Shown: piece by piece, positions 27,701 through 39,700 of the stretch
Numbering within the stretch: position 1 is the first letter of the stretch
How the letters are laid out: every line of letters starts with the position of its first letter
Assembly: GCA_948470475.1 (NCBI GenBank)
Contig: OX419340.1
Location: forward strand, 22,029,235 to 22,093,234
Source: Galaxea fascicularis
Lineage: Eukaryota; Cnidaria; Anthozoa; Scleractinia; Euphylliidae
Direction: 5' to 3'
DNA: 64,000 bases
The notes under the pieces: generated by a model
The model's database searches: none
Told to the model about the DNA's origin: nothing
The model's input: only the letters and a program-made list of their open reading frames with translations
Position numbers and translations under genes: made by a program

Positions 27701-30700
27701 ATGTGACTATATTTTTTTACAGCGTTTTCTACATTTTGGTGCTCAGCATGACTGACTGTCCATCTGAGACAGTAAGTTGTTTTTCTGTTTTCTTTGTTTA
27801 TCCCTTTTTTCATAGGGGATGGTCAATCTTCTCACGGATTGAGCGAGATGTTTCGTTTGGTTCTCATTTGAACTGACAATGTTTCTCATGGAAGACATGT
27901 GTCATTAACTGCCTTCATTGTCCTTTTAGGGCAGCGTGAGTAAGTTGGCCGACCAAAACAGTGGAGGTCACCAGCGCTGGACAAGCGTATAGCGGAGTCG
28001 ATTGCAAAAGCTATCCCTGTTGCTCTGCCAACGTTTTTCTCTTCTGGTGGTCTCATTACATTGCTAGAGCGTTATCAGAGAGTGGTGTGTCCAAATCATC
28101 TCGTTCTCAACCTTTCAATTGTGGTGAACGCTTCTATGCAACAGAGGAAGATGTTGAGCTCTCCTCAGAACTTCTAGGCCTTACCACCAAAGCCTTTACT
28201 AAGCCTCTGTCCAAGGACAGATGAAAAGAGCTGTCCGCCAGTTACCCTCCACTTAAAGTGTATATGACACGAAATTTTTTATTAGCTTATTAGGAAGAGC
28301 TTTCAAAGTGATGAAGAATTAACAATTATTGGACGAGGTTGAGCAAAATATAGTGATTTGTCAGTGGCGAGCAGATCAATTACTTGCCGAAGCCGAAGGC
28401 TGAGGCAAATAATTGATTTGAGAGACACTGGCAAATCACGATATTTTGCGATAACCGAGTTAAATAATTGTTTTATCATTCGATCACCAAGTTTGTTTTG
28501 ATACTTTTTTGGGGGGAAGCAGTAAGCATTTGCTGCTGGCAAAAATCAATTGGTTTCCTTCTTAGTTAAATAATTTATTCTAGCATGGTTACAGTTGCGC
28601 ATGAGCAAAACATTATTTGCAGCAAAAACGCATTTAGAAGATATTACGCATGAGCAGATCATTATTTGTAGGCAGTTATTTGCAGGTCACGTGGTGGGCT
28701 CTCAGCCAATGAAAAGGGGGGAAAATATCCATCGAATGATAATGGCATTTATTCTATTGTAATAGTGTTCTTGGCTGCTGAGTTATTCAAGATTTTGGTT
28801 TATGCAAATTAATTAGAGAACTTGTGACATCACAAGGCAGACCCCAAATGAGGTAAAATCACAAAAAATGGAATCTCTGAAGACTTTCTGTATAGAACTG
28901 AAAATTTTTACAGTTGTTATACTCATTATGAAGTTCCACAATATGGTCCACTGTGACATTTCCATGCCGACACAATGGATTCCAGGCCCTCTACATCCAA
29001 AGGATAAAGTCAGAGTTTCCCTCCCCAAGAAGTGCTATTTGCTCTTGATGTTCATTCAGTGGGTGCGAGCGAATATGGGCATTACACAGCACAAGTATAA
29101 GAAAGTCTGTTAGACTCTGGAGCAACAAATAAGGCATTTTTCATTTTGGAAGGTAGAGGTCTGGTAACGAGTATGTTGCTATGGTGACATCATAACTACT
29201 ATCACAATGTGTAGTTCTGGCAGCACATCAACCTTGCAAAATTTCAACTCTGTAGACTTAGTATATATTTGCACAGATATTTCATATTTTGTGATTTTAC
29301 TTCATTTTATGTCCACCTTGTGACGTCACAAGTCCTCTAATTTACATAAACCAAATTCTTGAATAACTCAGCAACCAATAATGCTATTACAATAGAATAG
29401 AGCCATTCTTCAACATTTTGAAAGCTCTTCCTAAAAAGCTAATAAAAACTTTCATGTCATATACACTTTAAGGGGACTGACGGTTTCATGCGAGCACCCA
29501 CCATGGAGGCAGGCATGAAGGAAGAAATCAGAAAATCATATGGCTTTCGGAAGACCAAGGGTGTGTTTGCCTTTGACGATGGTCTTGCCGAGCAGCAGGG
29601 CCCCTTTATTACAGTTGCAAGGTCAGTCCTCTCGGTGCTAATGCTCCTGGACCCACCCCCAGATGAAGATGAGGAAGGTGGACCTGATCCTGATGTTATT
29701 CGGGAAATGTTAGAAGACACTCTTATCATGCTTGGCAACGCAAATGCGCGTCTGAATGTCTGGCGTCAATGTCGATTTTCTGAATTCCTGACTGATCTGG
29801 GGAAATGGACTTTGCGTGAGGGAATACCAACTGACAAACATCTGTTCCCTCACTAGTTTCACGAGAAAATCAAGTGAGCATGACCTCAATGCATCAAACT
29901 CCAAACCGAATTGTAAGCCAAGGGAAGGCAACAAGCCACCAGGTCATTCCCAGTCCTTTCTGGACTTCGCCTCTTTTAGGCAGGGGCAGCAGGCCGGAGC
30001 AGACAGGAAAAGAAAATGGGCCTACAAGCCTGGTGGGTCAGGTGCTAAATTCAACAGAACCACTGGTGGAGCCAGATGAGCCTCAGATTCCACCCAGTAG
30101 GCTAGCACTATCAGCAGCTGACTATCGATCTTCTGTTCATCCCCGCTCTCTACCAGAAGATGAAACAGCAAACCGACTTGGAACTTTCTTGATGAATTGG
30201 AACTTTCTTACAACAGAAAAATGGGTCCTTGAAACTATTTCGGGTTACAGGATACCCTTTCTCAGACCCCCATGTCACTGGCGACCTCGAACAACGGTAG
30301 TCCGGGAAGGCCTGCTGACAGAACTGATGAGAGAGGCCATTGGGTGGAATTACGAAAGTGGCTCCTTGCCCACAGCAGTTCATTTCAACACTCTTCCCTG
30401 TGGAGAAAGGATTGGGGACAGGGGAGTTCCACTCTGTGATCAATTTAAAAGCTCTCAACAGATTTCTCCCCAAGGAGAAGTTCAAAATGGAGGGGCTCCA
30501 TACTGCTCGCTCTCTCCTCCACGTGGGCGATTATATGATGAAGCTCGACCTGAGGAATGCTTACTACACAGTCCCAATACATCAGGAATCAAGGAAATAT
30601 TGTCGTTTCCAGTTCAAGGGAACAACATTCAAGTTCAGTTGCCTCCCGTTTGGCCTCTCTCTGGCTCCCCAGGTCTTCACCAGAATCCGCTGTCCTGTTG

Positions 30701-33700
30701 TGGCGAAACTGCCCTCGGAAGGAATCTGCCAGTCATTTATTTGGACGATCTCCTTCTGATTCACAATCAGAAGGACACTCTAACAGAGATCTTCCACTCT
30801 GTTTGAGGACTGTTGTCCAGTCTGGGTTTCAAAGTCAAACTCGAGAAATGCTCTCCAGCCCCCACTCGTCGCCTTATCTTCCTGGGTGCGGTATTAGACA
30901 TGACTCAAATGCCCATTGCCTTACCAGTGGAACAGATCATTCAGATACAGGGAGCATGCCAGGAGATGTTAGACTTCCAGTCAAAATCAACAGGAGAACT
31001 GTCAAGCTTATTAGGCCACATGAGTCATGCAGCCCGGACAGGACTCTGGGTGGCCCCTCCCCACTACAGAGATCTACAATGTCAGCAGGCCCTGTTACTC
31101 CACCGAATAGGGTGGAAGCCGAAGCATCAGATGTCCTTGTCTCCACCATCCTTGAGGGATCTTACATGGTGGGTGTCCCCAGCATCGCACTCTCACAATA
31201 GCCAGGGTATCTCACAACCTCTGTTTGACCTCATCATCAGGACCGATGCATCCCTGTGGGGATGGGGTGCAGTATGCAAGAACAGTACAGGGATGCTGGA
31301 GTGTGGTAGAGGCAGCTCAACATATAAACTGCGTGGAGCTCAAAACAGTGACTCTCGCCTTGAAGATCCCGTTCCTCAAAGAGGGAATTCAGTCACCACC
31401 CTAGGGACTGGGCCTGCATCCTCCGCTTCATATTCTTCTGGAGATGTACCCCTACCTGTGTTGGATCATATTCCTCCCCTCCCCGTTACTGTCACTTGTG
31501 ACCTTCACACTACTCTCTCAGAGGAAGCATGGAATGCCTTAAACTTTTTAAATGTGGTACCCAGACCGCGAGCGGCCATGCCTTGCACAAGTATTGCTCC
31601 TATCAGTCTCCGAAGAAGTTCGAAGAAATACATCTCCCCGTCAGGTAAGTACCTTCCCTCTGAGAAATATAATTTCTTTTGCAACAGGAAGTTGAATATC
31701 ATCACAGTTTGCCAAAATATAAATTTTTTTCATTTCATTTTATAAACTGGAGATTTTTTATTTCATTTTGTATCATTCATTGCATTTATTTTAGTTTTGC
31801 AAAGAATAGTGAGCCTTTCAATTCATAAGTACAGTGCCGGCCTAAGATCTGAAAACAGGTGTCTATCTAGAGACCAGGTTGCAAAAAGGATTTAACTATC
31901 ACAATAAGATAAGGTCCTCTGAATTTCGGGGTCACTTTGCAGTGAAACCAACTTTAATAACAACTAAGGTAATGTACACAACATTCTAAAAGAATCAAGA
32001 GTGAAATAAAAATTAAAGTATCCGATTCAAATACTGCAACTTGGTGAAATCCATCTACAGGAGGACGACGGCGATTGTGGGATTCTATTCTGCATATACA
32101 ACTGTATACAGGCATATATATACATGTAACGATAATACTAATAATAGTAATAAAATAAAAATTATTGATAACAATATAATCATTCATTCCCTCACATTTA
32201 AAAACAGTTATTTTCAAAACTAAATTCTGGTGAGAAAAACAAATTCAAGGAAAAGAAATAATGTAAATGAAACAAGGTAACCATGCTCCTCACTAAAAAA
32301 ATTAACCCAATCAGAAAACACTTATGAAAAGAGTAATAATAGTAATAATAATAATAATAATAATAATTGGTAGTAAAATATATCACTGCAAAGACCCACC
32401 TCTCTTTCCTTAGTCTTTGCATAAAGATTCCTGTGTGTCTCCTCTGATATGTTTAGTGACTGTAGAGAATGGTTTGACAGCCCACCAGATTAAATGAATA
32501 ACATTATAATAAATGCAGCTGTAATTAATGGACAGTTGAAAACAAATCGGGAACATATAATTGTTATAAATGCTGTCAAAGTTACAATGTACATGTATAC
32601 TCTGGGGTTTCCAATAAAAAACACATATAAATACAGTTACATTGTGATATCATCTCACCACATCAGTAGGCATGAGTTAGATCTGAGATCATGACAAATG
32701 ATCAACCCCAAATTACTGTAAAAGGCAAACTTTACAATAAATTCCTGTTTTGCAGGAAAGATCAGAAGATGATTTAATTAATGGACAATAAGCTACATGT
32801 ATTGATTGAACCTTAGTCTTTAAAGTAGATGAAATACTGAATGGGATGTAAATTGTATCAACTATGATGGTTACCGGTACTTATGTATTGTGTCAACTGA
32901 TGCAATTGAAACATTAAGTGAAATGAATCTGGACCATGCCATGATGCTCTAATCAATGTTCAGCACTAACTTGGCCCAAATTTGATTTAATTATAGGGAT
33001 TTGGTGGACTTTACATGCACATGCATGTACTGTACAACAAGGCTGGTTCTAAAGCCAAGAATATTAAAAGTGGCTGAATGATAACCATTTATTAGCTAAA
33101 CACATCATTGGACTATATTACAGATTTACTGATTCATAACTTGCTGGAGATCAGTGTAAGAGGGAATCAAAGTGTAGGAATCTCACCTCCTGAGCATAGA
33201 CAAACAAATCACCAGCTGAGAGGTTCTCCGTCATTTTCTGTGCTCCCAGCTGATGAATGACGGTATACAGAAGCTCACAGTACAGTGCTTCTTGCTGTGA
33301 TAGAGTAGGTTAAAATAAACAGTTTATTGTTAGGAGAATCATAGAACTGGCCCCCCCGTACGAACGACACAGCGCTGCTGCAGCGCTGCAACAGTTCACT
33401 TTTTTGGTTGCACAGCGTTTAAGGGTCGCTAAAGAAGTGCTCGTGAGTCACTCAAGCAGCCAAGCCAAAATATCGTGCACTGCGAAAGCGCTGCAAATTT
33501 TTGCATCGGTAAAGCATCGGTAAAGCAGCGCTGCAAGCCACTGCTTAAAAGCTGCAATGATGATCAAATGTAAACATCTGAAAACATGCAAACTGGAACC
33601 TTTTTCTAGCGAAGTAAAGGTTGCAATATCGCTGCACAACGCTGCAGATCTACTTGCGCATACTAGGAAACGTACCGTAATTAAGATCAGGGATAAATTG

Positions 33701-36700
33701 AAACCAAAAGGCTTTCAAAAAGCAAAATAACTCACTAGAAATACCTTTTTAAACAATTTATTACCTTGACCATCAAAATGACGAACAATCGCCGCTGGTA
33801 CAGTGTTTTGCACGGCTGTCGACCGCCTGTTCGTGAAAACCTTAATGGTTTGTGCCTCAATTGGCGCTTCAAATCCAAAGAAGGATGAAGATTCGGTTAC
33901 TGAATTTGGTCTCACACGTTTTATGGTCGTTTCAAAGTTGGCGTAGAAACATAATCCTCATATTTTGATGGGACCCGTACATAACACGAAGACCTACACT
34001 TTAAGTGTAACACGAACCGAACCGACACGTCACGAACCCACGAGCAAGACCTAAGAATGCGATGCTGCTTAATCAGCGGCATGGCGAAACGCTTTGCGCG
34101 GACCGGACAAACCGGACTCTAGTGCTGGCAACACAACACGCCTCATTATTTAATAAATGCCGTTTCAAGCGCCCTTTCCGCTACGATGTTAAGATTGCTT
34201 TACAGTCTTAAGATGGTTTAAAATCCTTATTAATAAAAAAAAACCCCAGAAAACATCACACCAGGTAAACGACCTGAATAAGCCATTCTCTTCTGAAACC
34301 AAATCTAGCTATTGCAGCTACAAGAGGTAGATAACAAAATCTTTCACCCCATTGGCCCAGAATGACTGTAATTGAGACCTTAAAATACCTTGTGACCCCA
34401 GGCAGTTTCACTTTGCGCGCTCAAATTTGAATAACTGAGCAAGATTCGTCGATCTAGGATCAACCGTTCCGGCCAGTACGTTTCTAACTGTGTTTTTGAA
34501 GCTTCGATTGCGAGTAACTATGTCTACGCAACTTCTTGTAAATGAGCTTTTAAACTTGGAATCATCAACGAAGGTTAACTCGCAACCGGACAAGGCAAAA
34601 AGTTCCCCAAAATAGGCCATTGTTTACTGGATAGAGACGAAATAGTTTAATGTCATGCCGCTTTCAAGAATTCCCAAAGACAAGAGGGAACAGGGCTCTT
34701 CAGCTACCTTAAAAACTGAAAGACGAGACTGGGAAACTAAAATAGTGAAAATTGGAGGTGAGTAGAAATATGTAAATTTTGTATTCTACAATATTACAAA
34801 AGGTGGGAACTGTTTTGCTGGAGACAGTCAGAGTTATTTGTATACTTCATATCCAGTGTCTACACGAATAATATCCCAAAAACCATTCTGGGTCTTAGAG
34901 CGCTAAGCAGTATGTACCTGCAAGTTTCTTTTTTGAGCCAAATGCGCGAGATTTTATCCCCGGAGTGCCAGGGGAATGCCTGAAAATGTCTGAACATGAC
35001 CGAACAAGTTCCGAAGATAACCGAGGATAGTGGACGAATCCAACTACTACTGTTCAAAGCACTCTATAAAACTCGGTGGCCTAAACGTGGTTTCTGTTGG
35101 GTGACAAGATTGCTTATAAGTTGTATAATTTCTTTACTGCGTTCAAATTCACAGTAGTATTTTTGCTTTTTTTGTCGAACCATTTATATGTATTTCAGGT
35201 ATTTTTATTTATTCCTGATTTCTTTTATATATTTTTAGTGTATACTAAGAAGTGCCATTCGTTGTGGGTCAAGGAAAATGAAGTGAGCAGCGAGGCAAGG
35301 TTTGATTGGGGGCGAACTATTAGGAATAAATGCATAACTGCAGGAAGGCGACTGCAACGAAAGTTAAAAAAAGAATGAACCTCTTCTGTGTGTATTATCT
35401 TATATACCGTCTTCAAGGAAATATTGTCACGTTTTCTTGGCGATTTTCGTGCCTTGTACTGTAAAAGATAGTTAGTAACCATCTTGAGTTTCCCATGTGT
35501 ATTAAAAGTCATCATGAAGGTTTCAGATTATATATATTTTGAGTTTTTGCCTACTCGTCAAACTTTTGCTTATATGGACACTTAATGTATTGTTAAATAA
35601 TGTATAATTGCAAAACACGTGATAAGTAAGCCGTTTTCAAGTTGTGTCGTCGAGTCCTGTGTATCGATGAAAGGTTAAATTTTCACATTAAAGGTTGGAA
35701 GTCAGTTTAGTATGCTGTTTACTCGTTGTAGAGTACTAGTTATGTTAGTCGTAAATGGTTTCGTGAGCTAGCTCGTGACGATTGCATGACCGAACGAACG
35801 GCGTTCGATGAAGAACCACGCAAAGAACGAGAACCAAGGTGAGCGAGCTTTATAATTGACCCACATGACCCTTAGGCTGATGACAGATGTTCCTGTTGAT
35901 TGAATCACAATCACGCACATCAAATATTCCTAGCAGCGCTGCATAACGCTGCATAACGCTGCATAACGCTGCATAAACACTGTTATTCGACCGTACGTCT
36001 CCGTGTGGCTATTCAGCTGCATCTTTCTTGCAGCGTTCCCGCAGCGCTCACCGTCGCTAACGCAGCACTCACGCAGTCATTTTTCGGCACTACTGCAGCG
36101 CAACGAAAACAGCGTTCCTGTAACCTTTACGCAATGCTCGTTACAGCGCTTATGAGTCGCTCAAGCAGCGCTGTGTAAACGTATTCCGTTTCGTACGGGG
36201 GGCTGCAGGGCCATTATACTAGGTTCCTGTGACAAATGATGTGCATAGCACTAAGCTCTGTGAGTTATTTTCTGGTATATGTAGTTTCAAGGTGGAATGA
36301 GAGAAACTTGGTCATGCAGTTTAAGCAGGGTAAATAAATGAATTATGGTAAATGAAGTGATACAGGTATCCTTGAAAAAGAAAATCTAAGTTCGCCCAAC
36401 AAGAGCTTAATAACTTGTTTGACCTTACATGTATGTCTATAAATTACTTGTCTTTGAATGTTCCGATACTCTTCCTCTGAGCTACACGTACATTTGTATG
36501 GGAAACCCACAGACCTGTATTATGACCGGTACAGTGTACCTTGTGTGCATCTGCTGAGCCCTTCCGAGGGATACAAGACGAGTATAAGATGTACCTAATA
36601 ATAATAGTTATTGCCCAAAAGCACTGACAACTAACTGAACATTTTGATCAGAAAAAAACTAACAGTTTACGACAGCGAAAATTGACTTAGTGCTAACCCT

Positions 36701-39700
36701 AACTTAACATAAGGGTTAAGTTGTAAATAACTGTCAGAAATAGTCACTAATGATTTGGAATGAGTGAGAGTTAAGGATACAGGTAAACATGCCAGTACAA
36801 TATAAAACCAAACTGCCCTGGTGAAAACCATCACAGGATCTTCAAGGATCTTTGAAGATCCTTAAAGACCTGCCAAGGATCCTCAAAGATAAAGATCTTT
36901 AAAAGATCCTGTGAGGAACCTTTAAAGATCTTCAAAGATCTTCAAAGATCCTGCACCTGCAAGATCTTGTATTACTTTCCATAAAGATCCTTGAGGAATT
37001 GATAAGGATCTTGGAAGGATCTTACAAGGATCCTGGCTAAGATTCCGGCAAAGATCTTTGCAAGGATCCTTGATGATCCTCAAGGATTTTATGAGGATCT
37101 TTGAAGAATCCTAGAAAGATCCTTTAAAAGATCTTGCAAAGATCTTTGCTAGGATCTTCAAGGATTTAATGAGGATCTTCTAAGAATCTTGCAAAGATCT
37201 TGCAAAGATCTTTGGCAGGATCCTTCAGATTCCTTAAGGATTTCATGGGGATCTTTGAAGAATCCTAAAAAGATCTTTTATAAGATCTTTGCCAAGATCC
37301 TTCAGGATTTATTAAGGATCTTTGAGGAATCTTAAGAAATTCCTTGCTATCATCCTTCAGCATCCTCAATCTTCAAAGAATCCTGCAACCAGGTGGACAA
37401 TCAGACATGGTTTGATGCTACTCTGGTTTGAAATTTGATGAATGTAACTTAAAAAGTTACAATTCACGACCCAACGTTTCGACACTCCTGTCTAGTGTCT
37501 TCATCAGGGGTGATCTAGTGTTGCAAAAAGGAGCCTTTTATACGCTTACTAATTAACGACCTTTTGTTTTGATGAGGTGTAAATAGGTGTCAGGTAAAAG
37601 GCCACCATCGTCACGGTTTAAAGGAGCGTGGGCGGAGTTGATGTGCCAAGCTTCCAAACAAAGCCGTTGATGGTACCGCCGGTTAGTGGTGATAATTTTG
37701 GAATTATCCCACGCTATTGTATGGTTGGTTTGGCAAGCATGTTCCGACAAAGCGGAATTTTCCTTTTTGCAAAGAAAAACTGCTTTTTGATGCTCCTTTA
37801 AACGCGTGCCAAGCTGACGCTTGGTCTGTCCGATGTACTCATGATCACAGTCATTGCATGGAATAGAATAAACAGCGTCAGTTCGTTGTTCTTTCAACAC
37901 AGGATCCTTAGGTTTGGCAAAAATATGACTGAACGTCTGAAAAGGTTTTTGTGCAACTTTAACATTGTGGCTAGACAAAACTCTCTTAATGGGTTCTGTA
38001 ACACCGCGGATGTACGGGATGACGGCAAAACCTGTAGCCGAAACCTCGTCCCCGGAGGTGTTAAGAGAAGGAGTAACTGGTTTTAAGCAGTTACGAAGGA
38101 AAGTGTTTGGGTAGCCATTGACCTTTAGGACGTCAAAAACATATTTTCGCTCTTTGGCCCTAGAATCACATGAAGATGGCAAACAATCAGCCCTCATGAG
38201 CAAAGTTCTGGTTACGGATTTTTTGTGGCAGATGGGGTGGTGGGAATCAAATGCGAGATATTTGTCGGTATGCGTGGGTTTGCGATAAACACTTGTCTCT
38301 AAATTTCCCCGGTGCGCCCTATAGACATTCAAATCAAGAAAAGACAAACGTCTATCACAGATATTTGCTATGATTTTTTACATAAAAAAATGAGTATCTT
38401 AGAACGAGCTAAAAAGATTCTTTGAACAATCTTGCAAGGATCTCTAAGGATTCACTAAAAATCTTTTCAAGATCCTTTGAAGGAACTTGCAACAATCTTT
38501 GCCCGTCAATCCTGTCAACCTGACAAGATGAGCCCCTTACGAAAACAACCCTATTTTATTTCTATTTTATGGCTATTTTAATGCTATCACATTTATTGTT
38601 TTCGTATTTTATCCTTGAAAATCTCTTTTTTATTCCCAGTTTACCAGATGAAGAAAATAGGGCTTCTAGTTTATTTGTGTTTTACACTTATTTTAAACCA
38701 AGTATTGAGCAAGATAGAACAAAGTGGGTTATTTTTTTGTATTTTCCCATAAAATCCTGCAAAATAGACTGTTTTATCCCTCTTTTTCTTTGGATGGTAT
38801 TAAAATTTTTCACAGCCCCCCTTTCGGGTGTTCAAAAATTTTCAGAGCTCCCCCCCCCCTCTTGTCATATTCAATGAACTTTCCCTTAGAAATGGCAAAG
38901 TACTATACATGTGTATTTGTGATAAAATATCACTATATTTTATTTTGTATTATTCGTCAATTCAAGATCCACTAAATTGCTACAGTGAAAATCATGATTT
39001 TTAGGCTGTAAGAACTTCAAAAATGAGAAAGAGATGACAATCACTTGCCACATGAGACTTCTTCATAAACAGTACCATGCATTCCATGCTTCTCACAAGT
39101 AGATAGTTTTAACTCTGTAAGAGTTAAAACTTGGGATAGTTATACTCTTCTTCAAATGATGTCTGAACACTTTCCAGCCTGTGTAGGGCCTTTAAATTCA
39201 GTAGAAAGTCGAGTTTTCGGTGGACCGCATGAACCAATTGCATGAACCGCCATCTTGGATTTGAATGTTGATAAGACCCTGGGGACGAGTTTGCTATAAC
39301 CCATGATGCAATGTTCTGCGAAAGGCGCTTGTTTCAACGGTCATTGAACGAAGTTTGAAGGGCAGTTTGAAGATGTTTGAGGGCCAAAAAATCTGGATCT
39401 GTTGGCTCTACAAGACATTGTAAGTATAAAGATTCATAAGGCTTCTGGATTGAGACTTAAGATGGTGTTTTTGATGATCTGTACTCCAATAATATTTACA
39501 ATGTATCACTAAACTCGATCTTGGCCGTTTTGGATCTACCTTTGTCTCTCTTGGTTCTTTCTTCTTGTCTATTTCAGCTTTTCTGTGTTGCAATCGTAAC
39601 TTAAACCAAAAACAGTTTAAAGCTTGCCAAAGAGGTCGATCTGAACGCGTTTTTCTGTTATGAGCAGTTGCCAACAGGGTTCAAACAGAACACAAACGGC

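Larger units (their letters stand above)
27961..29856 (+). pseudogene. DIRS gag-like ORF split by a TTAA-flanked insertion
   Basis: The left part ends KAFTKPLSKDR, one stop, then about ten more codons up to CTT AA at 28252-28256. The right part resumes at 29472 and includes MRAPTMEAGMKEEIRKSYGF and NANARLNVWRQCRFSEF. Removing the insertion with one TTAA leaves the frame continuous, so the insert landed inside one gene. Further stops follow 29856. Confidence 0.65.
27900..31640 (+). mobile_element. Decayed DIRS-type retrotransposon, interrupted by a nested insertion
   Basis: A gag-like frame (27961-28252, then 29472-29856) is followed by a reverse transcriptase and RNase H region (about 30150-31640) whose style matches DIRS elements. 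Stops and frameshifts are frequent. No tyrosine recombinase, methylase-like domain or split terminal repeats were seen, so the 3' end is probably lost. It sits in the intron between exons 6 and 5 of the Munc13-4-like gene, on the opposite strand. Confidence 0.7.
37400..38380 (-). mobile_element. 5'-truncated Penelope-like element inserted in the GATC array
   Basis: GATC repeat text stops near 37385 and resumes near 38395; the interval holds one PLE 3' half with an intact endonuclease frame and a terminal region. The intron is between exons 4 and 3. Confidence 0.75.

Noticed and set aside
36837..37380. CRISPR-like array
   Set aside because: Units are degenerate and contiguous with no unique spacers, and the DNA is animal.
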